From: Escallonia rubra | Lineage: Eukaryota > Streptophyta > Magnoliopsida > Escalloniales > Escalloniaceae | Direction: 5' to 3' | Length of the DNA stretch: 64,000 nt | Assembly: GCA_033065855.1 (NCBI GenBank) | Contig: JAVXUO010001101.1 | Location: 1 to 64,000, forward strand | Shown here: piece by piece, positions 31,694 to 46,277 of the stretch | How positions within the stretch are numbered: the first letter of the stretch is position 1 | How the letters are laid out: every line of letters starts with the position of its first letter | Position numbers and translations under genes: made by a program | Notes under the pieces: model-generated | The model's input: the letters and a program-made list of their open reading frames with translations, nothing else | Database searches by the model: none | Told to the model about the DNA's origin: nothing

Positions 31694-34600
31694 ATGACGA
31701 CTACAAAACGTGCTTATAAGCTCCGTATCCTTCTTTTTATTTCTCTCTCTTTCTATTTCCGTCTAATGTAATGTACTAACCTCTTTTTTATGTAACTGTA
31801 ACTAATGCTTCAAAATCGCTTACCGATCTCTGACATAGTATTGGGCATCGACCCTTCTATCTCTCATGTGTAATGCATTTTTCGCTTGTTTTTGAGTTCA
31901 ATTATGTTCCGGACAGATCGCACATATTACTTGTAGCCTGCCTTGACCCAATACTGGTAGAGGAATTCGTTGCTCATGCGTCCAGCGTCAATTGCCTCAA
32001 GATCGGCAGGAAGTCATCCAGGGTCCTTGTCACCGGTGGAGAAGATCACAAGGTTAACCTGTGGGCCATTGGCAAACCAAATGCCATTGTGGTTAGTTTT
32101 GCTTAGTTTTACTCTCTTGCTCAGTCTTTCTTTAATATCCAAGGCTCTCTTTTGATTCTACTTGCTCGCTTGGTCCTTCAACAACACGACTGCACTTACA
32201 AGATTAACTTGCCATGAGATAGTGCCTTAAGTTAATGATTTATCTATCTATGCATGTATACTTTTGTGGCTTTTAAAAGAAATTTAGTCACCAAGGAGAT
32301 TGAGCTTTTATGGCATACCTCCTACTCTCCACAGAGGTGGCCGAGGTTCAAGCGAGGGGCGGGTCTTGGATGTCACGTCATCGAAGAGGGCCAAAAATAG
32401 CATGTAAAAACTTTAGTCTCTAGTGTAATAAAATCGATCTAATATGACCACATTGCAGCGAACATTTAATAAACTGGAAGCATTTTTAGTCTTCAGTTTC
32501 ATAGGATGCATGAAGAAAGAATAGTACGATGTGCATTAGTACCATTATCACATCCATATGGAGGTTAATAAATTTGCATACATATATGGATTCTAGTCTC
32601 ACCTACTTCTTATTTTCTAACATGCACAATGTATTAGAAATGATCTCATTAACTGCTATCCACTCGTAATTATTAATTATATCATATGAAGCCTGTCTAT
32701 ATGAGATTGAGTAGAGAGAAAAAGTATTAGTCGAACTTTGGTTTTATATGGATCGAGTAGGGAATTATAAATTTACTCTGAATCGAAACTCTCATAAACT
32801 CCAAATGGCTTTTAGTGGCACTTTATTAACACAACTTCAACTTTTAATGAGAAAAGAGGAGTGGGAGATTTCAAGTTTCAAGTTGGGTGTGAAATTATTG
32901 ATTTCCCAAAATAGCTGCTAGTCACTTTTTTACTTCTAGGCTTTAACTAAATGGCATGTAGGTAATAGAAGCAACTTCTAGTGGCAAATATGGGGGAAGG
33001 CCATGGTTCCCCCCCGTCCCTACACAGGGTCTGCTCCTGGTTTAAGCTTTGCCAAATGCAATGGGCACTATAGCTCTTTTCTTAGCACGTCAGGTCTATT
33101 CCTTGCCTGCGATCCTGGAAGTAATCGCCAAGGTCCAGTTCTCTCAGTCCATAGTCCAATTAGCAGTTTATAAGAGCTCAAGTTGTCATAGGCCCCCTTG
33201 GAATTCACCCAAGTCGCTCGTGAATGTCTGGTTTTATAACCCAATCGAGGTTCAATCCTAACCCCTAATAGTTCGGGTGTTGTATGTCCCCAGCCCCACT
33301 ACAATATGAGAGGAAAGAGATACTTTTGAGATCATACTCCCTAGGGGGATCAGCTCTGCTCGACGTTCGACACTGCTTCAGTTCCCCTTCTATATACGTC
33401 TTCTTAGGGGACTAAACTTCGTTTGAGCGCCTTTAATATTCCTCTACTTACAATTAGGAGTCATGGATTTTACTATGAGCACTTACCTTTAAAGTTTGTT
33501 CTGGCACCTGTGGCTTCTTTTGCAGAGTCTGTCTGGCCATTCAAGCGGCATTGATTCTGTCAGCTTTGATTCTTCAGAAGTGCTGGTAGCTGCAGGAGCA
33601 GCAAGCGGTACAGTCAAGCTTTGGGATCTAGAGGAGGCAAAGAGTATGCTTACTACAACTCACTACCGACCTTGATTTGTTCTTTGGTGCACTGTCATGT
33701 AGATTCTATTGTGTTATATGGCGATTGGATTCTTTGTGCAGTTGTTCGCACCCTCACTGGTCATCGATCCAATTGCATATCCTTGGATTTCCATCCATTC
33801 GGCGAGTTCTTTGCATCTGGATCTCTGGACACCAACCTTAAGATATGGGATATTAGACGAAAAGGCTGTATTCACACGTATAAGGGTCACACTCGAGGGG
33901 TCAATGCAATCAGATTTACGCCAGATGGCCGCTGGGTCGTATCTGGTGGAGAGGACAACACTGTGAAGGTTAGATTTGCTTTTCTTGTAATAGCTTAGCT
34001 TCTTAGTGTTCCCCCCATACAGAGATCATTTTAATATGGTTTTTCTAATTTACACCTTGCCGCCTGGTGGATTGTGGTACATTAAATGACGCAGAACGCA
34101 TGTCATACACCGTGACTCCTTATATGTATACGGGTCATTGAGTTCATGTACACGTGCTTAACACCATGTTGATGGCTTTTGTTGAGCTTCCCGCTGTATC
34201 AGCCACATGTACTATAAGTTAACCAAAAGAAAGATGACCACAAAAGCAACCAGCCAAATCTGCAAGCCAGAATTTTCAAGGATCTTGAACCAAGACATCT
34301 TGAAACAAGACCCTAATGCACCAAAACAATCAGCGTAAACATGCTGAAAATAAAAGAACAGCCTCCCTTGGGCCAATAATCAAACAGCTGGTCAGCCTCG
34401 CACTTGAATTCAATAAAAAGGTCACTCTTGGACTTCATTAACCTAGTAAGTACGCAACCTTGGATTTATGACTAGCACAAGATACAGAGCAGATTTGAGC
34501 AATCTCCTTGCAATCGACAGCAAAAATTCGGACAGGAAAATATCTGCTGAATGGGGGAAAAATCATCCCATTCCATTCGCCTCTCTCTAGTATGCTATGG

Positions 34601-37600
34601 ACAAAACCAGGATCTAACCCAAATATTCATCGATGTGCCAAAGCCTAGTAATATCAAAACGTCAGCCAAACTGGAAGCACTATAAATGAGAAGGCTATCC
34701 AAATTGATGCCCAGCTTATTTCCGTATCCAAATAGAGAACAAAGACACAACAAAAATGTAAACAAGGCTGGCCTTACCAAAGATAAACTCACCACTAAGA
34801 AAGCTATGTGAAACCTTGATTTAAGTTCCACAAACTCTCATCAGCAGCAAAAGGAACACAACATCTATGATGTGTTAGGCTCTCAAAGGGTAACTCATAT
34901 TCCCGTGTGAAGGCAAGGCTCATAATGAAGTAACTAGGAAATTGCCACATGTGTGGAAAGATTGTGCATTTGAAAAAATTGTCAGCTCTAAGTCTCATTT
35001 AGATCAAAGTTCCACCTGCCAGAAGAATTCAACACCCGATATGCAGCAGGTGAGCATGAAAAGCACAGTAAGGAAGTCAAGCTCTCTGTCAGATCTGCCC
35101 TTAAGCTTTACAGCTTAAAGTATGAGAAAACATAATGCAGAAACTGTCCTCCACTCTACGAACAGATCAGCCGTTGTTCTTCTGCAACTGAAGCCTACCA
35201 CCTGAATCATTGTTTCCCCATAGCCAAATGCCAGCAATCCCCAAGCTCATTACTTAACCTCAGCAGTCTGATAAGATGGTAATCGACTAATCGTCAAAGC
35301 ATGCAGACAGGATAGATCAGAAAACCCCAAAGAACCCTGGACGATCATATCACCTCTGAAGGATGCTTGTACATCTATAACAGCCTTAATCAGACCACGG
35401 GCATTTCGTTGTCTTATTACAGTCTAGACAGTAAGTACAATTATATTGTCAAATCAGCCCCAGACCTTCCTGCTGATGCTGGTGGTTAAACATGGTTTGA
35501 GAATCGTTTGAATATCTGGAGTATTCAATTGGCTTAGAACATCTTCTTATAGCACATAACAATGTAAACAGGTTTTCAAAACAATGGATTGACTTAATCC
35601 ATGATACAAAGGGTTTATACAGTAACCTGGACCACTAAGTGGGAGTAATTAGCTTTGTAAACTATATTAATATACTCTCTAGCAAATGGAATATTTGCCA
35701 CCAATTTATTGCAGTCATATTTTTGCAAGTATTGTTTAAGTTGGACTTGTGACGTATGTATTGCTAAGCATTTAATTATGTCAGTTTAATTGCTATGTAG
35801 CTGGAGGCATGCAACAAAAGTGAATACCTTTATGCTAAGTTCGGAAGTGTATATTCAAACCCTTACAATAAGATCCCTGTTGTAACAGCTGTGGGATCTA
35901 ACTGCGGGAAAGCTGTTACATGAATTCAAGTGTCACGAAGGACAGATTCAGTGCATAGATTTTCATCCCCACGAGTTTCTACTGGCAACAGGTAGTAATG
36001 ATTTTTGATATGACGCATAATCTCTCATGTTAACCAGAGTGTGCTATTCCATTCTGTTAATAGCATTTCTCATGTTAAGTGGAAAATTATACGTCACCTT
36101 CTTGTTTTTCCTATTGATATGTAATAAGTTATTCATGATAAGAGATGCTGTGCTTTCAACATCCACAAGTAGTATAATAAAGAAGAACAAAAGGTAAACA
36201 CGGCATCATAATGTTCCCTTAGTGGTGAGTATAGCTAAAAGACAGTTTTTTTGGTTTACAATTAACATTTGGGTCTGTTTCAGTAGATGTAAAATAGATA
36301 TCGAGATAATGCTTGAGAAATGAGTATTTGTCCAAGAAAGAGAACATTGTGCTATGGCATCATCCAATGAAATTTAATATGTTACTAATCTATATGATGA
36401 TTGTTACTTGGATTTAAAGTCATTATTTGAGAAGAGTTCAAATAAATGCATGCAAGAGTTATCTAATGCTTCAGTATTTCAAGTTGTCAATCGAAATTAA
36501 CTATCCCAGACTAACTAATTTACTTGCACTGACCTAGTGTTCCATGAGAAGCGTTGCTGTTTTTTTAATGCGTCAGGGTTCCAGCAAGTATCCCTTCCCT
36601 ATCTTGTAAAATGCAAACACCAAGGTGTAGGTGCGGTGCAGAATATCTTTAATCTTTCTTTCTTGCATAAAATTTTCTCTGCTAGCAAACTTACTCTTAT
36701 TCAATTGTATTTGAGGTGAAACCAGGGTGCGCAAACAAGGGTGAAAAAAAAAAAGAGATTGGAGAAGAAAAGGGGACCTAATAATGCAACTAATATGTGT
36801 AAATAGCCTACTAGTATGACTTGCTAAATTGACCTTAGACACCTAAGAAATGCACAATTTTTCATTAATTGAACTTGTTGTTATACAAAATTATCTGAAC
36901 TAATAAAGGCATTGTCAACTCTGTTCTTTATCCCTTTCTTGAAGCCTTTGCTATTGCGTACTGCACTAGAATCTTTCAGTAAGTTCAGATATCTTCAGTC
37001 CCTACTCCCTATGCACTTGTGGTTGGAATCAGTAATTTTTTTTTGTGCAAGTGGCCTAATGCCTTAACGGAAATTACGTATACGTGCCTAGGATTTTTAG
37101 CTTCGTTGCTGTTGTTAGATCATCGTGTTTTACTGTTTTCTTGGGGTTGAGCTTTAAAGTCACATAATGCAATTTGCTTGTGAATAACCTGAACATACAA
37201 ATTCTAGATACGCGGAGATATTTAGCATACTCCAGTTGTACGAGTTTTACAGCTATATACTAAGATGACATTTCAGTAATTTTTGAGAGTTAATTTACAT
37301 CAAGGGCACTTTATAGTTGTAGAAAATATCAACAAACATGCAGTAAATTTCAAAGTACGTTTCCGTAGTTATATTGTGGTCAAATTGGATAAAATTTCAT
37401 AACAGAGGAAGCTTCTGAGACTAACAGGTTGGATTGCTAGCAAACTATTCAATTATGTAGCAACACTAGCAGATAAGTAACATCCTGCAAATCAGTCTCC
37501 AAAACACTGACTAGGGAAAGTTATAGCAGGAATAAGCCATGACCAGTTGGCAATTGCAAGCTGACTAAAAGCAAAGCACGACGCCAAAGTAGCCAAATAT

Positions 37601-38218
37601 AAAAGAATTCAACCTCAGACATAATGACCCAAATAAGCAGCGATGGAGACGTTTAGAGAATTAACATTTTAAAGACATGATTTCATTCAGTATTTGGTCT
37701 TTGTTGCACAGGCTCTGCTGATAGAACTGTCAAATTCTGGGACCTTGAAACTTTTGAACTTATAGGCTCAGCTGGCCCTGAGGTGAATATTTGACTTCCC
37801 CTCCTAGTCTATTGTTTCTCATGTATTGAGCCAAACATTGGAATTGGTAGGAAATTTTTCTACGTACTTGCCTTTTCAGTTATTTTTTTTCTTTTAAATA
37901 CAGACCACTGGGGTGCGCTGTATGACTTTTAATCCTGATGGGAGAACCCTTCTCTGTGGCCTGCATGAAAGTCTGAAGGTAGGCTCCTCTTGTATTCAAC
38001 TGTCTCTGTGAGATGATCGAGTAATGATGTTGTACATATGTTAAATTAACCCAAATCGTATATGCTATTTCTAGGTATTCTCTTGGGAACCGATCAGATG
38101 TCATGACGCTGTGGATGTGGGGTGGTCCAGGTTGTCAGATCTTAATATCCATGAGGGGAAGCTTCTTGGCTGCTCTTACAATCAAAGTTGTGTAGGAGTC
38201 TGGGTTGTAGATATATCG
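31694..38218 (+). CDS. KTN80: KTN80 exons 1-8: WD40 propeller
   Basis: Repeat signatures follow in order: VNLWAIGKP (exon 2), [12 protein letters not shown] (exon 3), [12 protein letters not shown] and [11 protein letters not shown] (exon 4), [12 protein letters not shown] (exon 5), [12 protein letters not shown] (exon 6), [15 protein letters not shown] (exons 7-8) and GVWVVDIS (exon 8). GH and WD dipeptides close the blades in the usual way. Exon 5 begins with Leu where plant homologs have Val (CTG TGG GAT), a mild change. Intron 4 (1.9 kb) and intron 5 (1.7 kb) are long, but no element was identified in them. Confidence 0.9.
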
Positions 38219-41200
38219 GTATAATCGGCTTTTCCTGGCATCAACTTTTGCGTGGTTCTTGCTTTGTTTTTATCTGATGTGAAATGATGCATGTTTCTTG
38301 ACCTTTGACCCCTTGCAGCGTATCGAACCATATGCAGCTGGTAATAGTACTCGATCAAATGGTCAGCCAGAACCAAAGTCTAACACTAGACCAGTACTGA
38401 CTGAAAACACTGCAAAGGCCGGTTTGGGGAGGCTGTCGACTTCACAAAATTCAGATCCAGTTGTGAAGGAAACAAAGTCTCTAGAGAGGCTTTCAGTATC
38501 ACAAAACTCGGATCCAATTAACAAGGAGTCAAAATCTATCACATGTATGCTATTTTTTTACTTTTTTTCTTCTTCAGCATTTTTGCATTTCTGGCAATCT
38601 GGTGACATTTTTACTTTATTCATTTTTTGTTTGGTAAGTCCTTTGCTTTTAATTATCAGACTAATATGTCTTCTATTTACAGCTTCTGACATTGTTCTTA
38701 ATGTTCTTGGTGTATCCGTTCAATAAAGCCACAGGAACTGTACCAGGTACCCCTCAAAGGGTAAATCTAAGTGCTGGTCTAAGGACGGCTCCAGTTACTT
38801 CTGTGGCAGTACCTACTGCAGCAGCTCCAAAGAGAAATGCTTCAAAGATTCTTCCAGCTGCCAATATTTCAATTTTTAGTAGGTCAGATGTGGTACCTGT
38901 AGTGGTCCCTAGGAATACTCCAAGATTGGAACAGGCAGCTGAAGCAAGAAAAGAAGGAGTCACTGGAAGAATTATGCCATTGTCCTTGCACTCAAAAACA
39001 CCTGATCTCCGGAAGTTTTCAAACATCAGAGATGACTTGGAGAGGCCAGTTGCATCTGAGCAGTCTGAACCTGAGGTGTCTAAGGCCACTGAGTTGAGCG
39101 GAGTTGGGAATAATTTCAGTGCACTTAAGAGCTTGGCTGGATTTCCCGCTGTCGAGAGGAATGTGAAAGATGATAAATGTACAGTTTCTGGAAAGCATCT
39201 GATGACTGAGTCACTTGCCAACTACCAGCATGGAAGTTGTATGTCCCTTATTTTGCCTGAAGTCTCCTTTAAATAATCGTTGACTAAAGCTATTCATTTT
39301 TGGCTCCTTGCTTCTCAAGGTTTAGTATTTGGTTTGCTTTACTACCTACCTTTCCTATTATGTTTGTCAGTTGAGGTATGCTCCTTCTATTCAACACTTG
39401 GACTGACAAGATCTTATAAACCTTCAGTTTCATAATATCATACTATTGTGCAAGTTGCATAAAAAAGAGTGACAAGACTCGTAAATGATGCACACATGGT
39501 ACAATGGATTGTATGGTGACGTATCTACCCCCCTATGGGTACTCGTTAGGAGGACCCTAAACTAATAGGGTTATGGAAGAAATTTGTATTTTACGTAGCA
39601 TTTCTTATATGAACTGGACCGTTCTTAGATTCTGCCTTGACACTTGGTTTGGACGATCGGTCATTACGCCCATAAAATACTGGAATTCTGTATTTTGTCA
39701 TCAACAAAGAGGGTTGTAGCTGGATGTGGAATCTATGGCTGGGAGAGGGTTCCCAGGTGACGTTACGTTCTTGAACTTGTTATACGAGGTTGGCCTCCCT
39801 ACTGAATACGTAGATTATCTAACAATGATTCTTATGGCTTCACTACCAGTTTGCTCAAGGGGGTTCTTCTGGTAGCTTTGATTGGAGAAGCATTTGATTT
39901 TTGTTCTCCTCCGAAAGTCACCTCTTTGATGTGGTTCTATCTTGACAAAATGTGGTCTAAGTAAACAAAATGTTCTTTTTAAGTTCCGGAGGGTGCAATT
40001 ATTCATTGGTTTCCCGATGTGAGGTTGCTAGCAAATATGGAATATGCTACTTCCTTGTTTTCTGCAGGTCTTGTCAAGAGCAGTTGGGGATGTCAGTGAT
40101 CCGAATGAAGAAGAGAGCCTCCCTTGAATTTATAATCAGATGTGCAAATTTAGCTGTAATTAGTTGGAATATAAAAGAGGCATAAATACGCAACGTTCAA
40201 TAGAGGGTGGAAGAACTTCTTCCTGCTCGAGATCTTTTGGCTTTCAATACACTGACAAAATACAACATGTAGGGTCTTTATATGTAGCCAGGTACTCGTT
40301 TTTTCTCACTGGACTAGATTACCTTAATCCTAGTTAGTGTGGTCTAGTGAATTTAAACAAACTAATTTCTCTACCTGGGCATGCCTTACACACTGCTAAA
40401 TTCCTTGTTGGATTAGCATCAAAATCTTTTCTTGGCCCAACCCCAGGAAACTACCCGAAAGTGGTCAAACAGTCTGGTCAATATTGGCAAACATCTTAAA
40501 GGGAGCTCTGGGTGCGAATTTGAGACCTTATGTCAGTATGGCCGCTTCAAAACCTGTCATGTGAAAGGCTAGCACAGCTTCTGTGGGATATAGTGCTCGC
40601 TGAGAGCTTTTCAATGGCACGTGGCTCACCTCAATCCGAGTCTTTACGACAAAGTTATGCCCCTTTTAGTGCACATGCTACATACAGATAAAAGCCAAAC
40701 TTGTTCCCAATGCTACAATTGCTTCCCAATTTCCCTCCAGTGACCGCCCGTTGTGATTTGGTTGAGATCCTTTCAGTCAGGACTTTGAAGACAAGAATGA
40801 AAAGATTGGCATTGCTTCCCTTATGCTTATTGTGTATATCTAAACTGTGGATGGGCGCTAGGAAAGTACTTCCATTTTCTGCTGCTCCTGGGTTGGCAAC
40901 GAGGCTATTGACATGTGGATGGGCTTCTATGGGTTCCCTTTACTTTGGGATTTTGTGTGTATACATGAGTTTCAACCTGCTTTGGGTGTTGCTTGACTGT
41001 ATGGCTATCAATTGGTGATATGACAGGGGGAGTTTTTTTTTGTTTGGGGGGGGGGAAGGGAGAATGTGGAGAAGTACAAGTTAAGAGTAAAGAAAACCAC
41101 TATAGAAGATGGAATTCACATTCATGTGAGTGCGCTAAAAGAAAATAATTTCAAAGAAAGTAATGCAATGCCGTGTTTGCTTTCTAGTGATAATCATGTT

Positions 41201-44200
41201 TTTCGTTGTTATACTCTACTTGATTGGAGGTACAACCTCCAACTCCCGGGGGTGTGCCAGGGTTCACCAGACTAATGTACACGGTAAGGGTATGAAAAAC
41301 AACAAAATAAATGGAATTAACATTTGTGAGTGCACTATAACAAACATTTCAAAGAAAGGCAATCTGTGTTTGCTTGCCGGTCACAAGCTTTTATTCTACT
41401 TGATTTGATGTAAATATTTCCCCCCCTCCCCCGCGCGCGCGCTCGCGCACTTCTTAAACATATCGGATGAATAGGGACACTTTTAGTTCATGGTTAGTCT
41501 AGTGCAGTATAATTTTTGGTACATTGATTTCGGTGTCACTTTAGATGCTTTGTTTTGACTTTGACGATAGCTCCAAATTTTCTTGCAGTTGAAAATCGTG
41601 TACATAGAGCAAACAGAGATGCTTGTGCTGTGGAAGGTCAGAAAGGAGGTAAGTCAATCTTGTTCAATGACATTACTTCTAAGCACTCTATTGAAGCCTG
41701 ACCAATAAAATTGAACAATAATCAAGGAAGAACACGTACGCTTGTTGCTAGCTGGGAGAAGAAAGACAGGTTTCCTTATCATGAGGGTGTTGCTTCCAAC
41801 AATCTCTCTGGGGCCGTATCTGCTGTTAACATGCTGGCAACTAATGCGGTATGGTTATTTCTATTGTACACTCTGTTCAAACACCTTTATGATGTTGATT
41901 AGTGACAGGGGAGCATGGCTTCAGTTTTTCTTTGAGTTACCACTTCAGAATTTACTTTTAATAATAGCACTACCTTGTAGGATAACACTCTGTAGATGTG
42001 TTTGATATTACAGTACAATAAAATGGCATTGTAATATGGCTTTGGCCAGCACCAAGACTATGTTTTACTACAAGGTCGTTTTAGTAGATATGGATATAGT
42101 GCCTTCACGCTTTACCTTGAAGTGAACATCGACATTATCAGTCATGTTATTTTTTTGTTGCCAAGAAAAAAGGGTTCGTTGCCACGTAGAGGTGCCACAA
42201 AGGATGCAGTCTGAGTTAGCTTCCAGGTGGCCAAAGTGGGAGACAACAAGGATGGAGTAAGGGCTGAGAGCAAGGCTCCCCAGACAGGTCGCGAGGGCTG
42301 GCAGCGCTGCGCAAGCAGGGTGCCGACAAACAGGGCCGGCGGTCGACAGTCCGAGTCAAGGGTGCAGCGTCAAGCGTCAGAGTGTCAGGAGTCCAAATGT
42401 ATTTCTCTCACTAGAAATCCAGAGAGAATAAGTTTTAGAGAGAGAAAGTGAAATGTCGAAACGAGAGAGAACTCCTCAAATAAGCTCCGAAGTCCACTAT
42501 TTATAGGCACAAATGTGCACGTGTCATCAGCCGACACTTGTCGTCCCCTGGGAGTGACACATTGCCGGGGGGTCCCATAGTATTTATTCTCCGTTGGACT
42601 GCCGGTCCCCGAATTCGTGCTGCCCTGCCCTTGCAGCATCCTTCTGCCTGTCTGAGAAGACTGACAACACTGCGGTAGCATGATCAGAGTAGCCCGTTGC
42701 CCAGCCACCGGTCCAAGCCCTTACTGAATCCCACGAGATGCGTCAAGAGACGCGCAGAGATACTGACAGCGGCGAGGGTCGCCCCTGTAGCCAACTGCCA
42801 GGTGGACTAGGCACGATGCCCTCCGAGGACCTGCTCCTGTCCCGGAGTGACCCGGGGGTCATTGCCCTGGTGGTGCCGACGATCAATGGAAACATGAGTG
42901 GACATGCTCGCATCTCAGTGCTCAGAGTCCGTGGCGAGGGGTCCTCGTGCCGGAGCACTACCAGCGGAGCCCCCTGTGATTGTGCCGGCGATGGCTTTAA
43001 GGTTGTGAGCCCATCCCGTTGCGAGCGGTCCTCGTGCCGGAGCACTACGAACGAAGCCTCCCCGTGATTGTGCCGGCGATGGCTTTAAGGTTGTGAGCCC
43101 ATCCCGTAAGTACGTAACATGATTGCGGTGCATGGGTGCGGCGACTACCGTCGCGAGACAATACCTAGTGTCGGGGAACATATCATGAGAATGGTGCATG
43201 AGAGCGGTGACGAGTGTCGCGGGACGATACTTGGTGCCGGGGGCACGTATCATGAGAATGGTGCATGAGAGCGGCGACGAGTGTCGCGGGACGATACTTG
43301 GTGCCGGGGGCACGTATCATGAGAATGGTGCATGAGAGCGGCGACGAGTGTCGCGGGATGATACTTGGTGCCGGGGGCACGTATCATGAGAATGGTGCAT
43401 GAGAGCGGCGACGAGTGTCGCAGGACGATACTTGGTGCCCGGGGCACGTATCATGAGAATGGTGCATGAGAGCGACGACGAGTGTCGCGGGACGAAACTT
43501 GGTGCCGGGGGCACGTATCATGAGAATGGTGCATGAGAGTGGCGACGAGTGTCGCGGGATGATAATTGGTGCCGGGGGCACGTAGTGCGACAGAGAGCCA
43601 GGGGGGATAGTTGCATCAATGGCGCGGCGGCGTGTGAGAGTGCGGTGCGCAGGCACCGTCGACGAAGGTCGAGGAGACGGCGCACAGGAGACGAGAGTCG
43701 AGGAGCTGGTGCGCGGACGCGGGGTGACAAAGGTCGCGGAGTTGGCGCGCGGACGCGGGCGACGAAGGTCGCATAGATGGCGCACGGGCGACAAGAGTCG
43801 CGAAGCTGGCGTGCGGACGCGGGCGACGAAGGTCGCAGAGATGGTGTGCGGGCGACGAGAGTCGCGGAGCCGTTGCGTGGACGCGGGCGACGAAGGTCGC
43901 GAAGATGGCGACGAAGGTCGGGAGATGGCATGGGCGACGAAGGTCGAGGAGATGGTGTGCGGGTGACGAGAGTCGCGGAGCCGGTGCGCGGACGCGGGCG
44001 ACGAAGGTCGCGGAGATGGCGCACGGGCGACAAGAGTCGCGGAGCTGGCGTGCGGACGCGGGCGACGAAGGTCGCGGAGATGGTGTGCGGGCGACGAGAG
44101 TCACGGAGCTGGCGTGCGGACGCGGGCGGGGAAGGTTGTGGAGATGGCGCGGGCGACGAATGTCGCGGAGATGGTGTGCGGGCGACGAGAGTCGCGGAGC

Positions 44201-46246
44201 CGGTGAGCGGACACGGGCGACGAAGGTCGCGGAGATGGCGCACGAGCGACAAGAGTCGCGGAGCTGGCGCGTGGACGCGGGTGACGAAGGTTGCGGAGAT
44301 GGTGTGCGGGCAACGAGAGTCACGGAGCTGGCGCGCGGACGCGGGCGGGGAAGGTCGCGGAGATGGTGTGCGGGCGATGAGAGTCGCGGAGCCGGTGCGC
44401 GGACGCGGGAGACGAAGGTCGCGGAGATGGCGGATGGGCGACAAGAGTCGTGGAGCTGTCGCGCGGATGTGGACGACGAAGGTCGCGGAGACGGCGAGCG
44501 GGCGACGAGAGTCACGGAGCTGGCGCACAGACGCGGGCAACGAAGGTCGCAGAGATGGCGCACAGGCGACAAGAGTCGCGGAGCTGGCGCGCGGATGCGG
44601 GCGACGAAGGTCGCGGAGATGGCATGCGGTGACGAAGGTCGCGAAGGTGGCGCGCGGGCGCGGCGACGAAGGTCGCGGAGCTGGTGCGCGGACGCGGGCG
44701 ACGAAGGTCCCGACGAGACTCGCGGAGATGGCGCACGAACGCGGGCGACGAAGGTCGAGAAGATGGCGCGCGGCGACGAAGGTCGCGAAGATGGCTTGCG
44801 GGCGCGGCGACGAAGGTTGCGGAGATGGCACGCGGGCAATGAGAGTCGCGACTACGGCGCGCGACCGCGAACGACTGTAGTCAGTCGTCAAGGTAGGTGG
44901 CCGACCCCCTAGGGTGGCCGACCCCTTTAGGTGGCCGACGCTCCAGGGTGGCCGACCCCCTTAAGGGGGAAGGCATACCAAGGTTGCTTCACAAAGGGAA
45001 AATGCACGAGACTTGAGCATGCGTCGCTTTGACCAGCTTGTGAGCGTTGAAAAGTTGACCGTTGAATATGCCGACGTGTCATGAGAATTGGGACCCCAGT
45101 GGGCCTATAGGTGTAGCCAAGATAGGGTGGGAACATTTTTCATAAAATGTTTTTCATATTTTGCAGTTCATTCATCGAGTTTAGATTTTTATATTCTTAT
45201 GTGAGCGGATATTTTTGTCGTGGGCATGATGCGCATATCGAACATATTGGAGAACTATAATAAACGAGAGGGCCTGTCTTTACAAACCATTATCAAGATT
45301 GTACACTAATTAGCTATCCTTTCACTTTGCATAATGTGATCATGCATCTTAAGATCCAAGAATGGTTTGATTTCAAGATGCTAATCTTAATCCAACCATG
45401 TCTAACCGTAGATTCTGATTGGTTGAGAATGATATAGATCTACAAAGGCCAGTTATGTAGCCTTTAGTATATGTATGCTGTTAGCCCTAATCTATGACCT
45501 AGAGGCTCTGAAGCATGGACACCTCTCCTAGGTGGAGGTTTGGTGTCCTAAACGGACCGACACCCCGACACCCTTCGGACACCGCCCGACACGTGTCGGA
45601 CACCGCCAATCGGTGTCGGAATTTTTTTTTATTTTCCGACACCGTGTCGGACACTTCGTCGAGGAGTGTCGGACACGGCGTGGAGCAGTATTAGACAGTT
45701 TTCGGGGGTCGTCTTCTTCTTTCTCACCTCACGAGTGCTCTAATCTGTCGGCCGTCTTCTTCTATTGTCGCCGGTGTTGCCGATCTGTCGCCGGTGTTGC
45801 CGGAGCCAACAGATCTGAAGGTCGCCGGTGTTGCGGGATACCGAAGTCGACAGATCTGTCCGCCGTCGTCGCCGGAGGTCCTCCATTGTCGTCACAGGTC
45901 TGCTTCTTCTCCGTCTCATCAGTCTTCTCCTTTCTCTTTGTCTCATCAATTTCGTCTTTCCCTTTGTTTTTTCCTTTTTTCTCCGTCTGTCGTGACTAAG
46001 GTCCCACCCCCGAAACACAAGTAAATGGTTTTCTCCATTATCTAAAATGGTCCACCATATATTAACTTGGCAAACCATTAGTAATAGGTGATACTACCGA
46101 AAGACCCCCCCTCTTTTTTTCCTAGTTTTTTTGTCTAGTACTAAATAAATGTTTTAAGTATGACTTGTATTTATTTGAATTCCTTGTTTCAGTAGTATTT
46201 CATTATTGTTTATTATTTTAGGTTGTGAAATATATTTGGTATTTAT

Positions 46247-46277
<31 letters not shown>

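Larger units (their letters stand above)
42159..45135 (-). mobile_element. Solo LTR of the Tat-lineage family in KTN80 intron 12
   Basis: The minus strand starts TGTTCCCACCCTATCTTGG at 45135 and ends TTTCTTGGCA at 42159, matching both ends of the LTR at 8420-11104. No coding sequence or second LTR lies inside the intron, so it is a solo LTR of about 2.98 kb. The flanks TTTGT and TTTTT match at four of five bases, a decayed TSD. It is antisense to the gene. The TATA box and R/U5-like part (42159-42750) align well with the other copy, while the tandem-repeat part has expanded differently. Confidence 0.85.

Noticed and set aside
42227-42451. Arg/Glu-rich frame on the + strand near the KTN80 exon 12 side
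   Set aside because: It is the complement of the R/U5-like part of the solo LTR, which has the same frame shadow at 10914-11105.
43616-44912. Long open frames (300-450 codons) on both strands in 43518-44912
   Set aside because: They are translations of a 64-bp GC-rich tandem repeat without stops; residues follow the repeat period and no domain is present. The region is inside a solo LTR.
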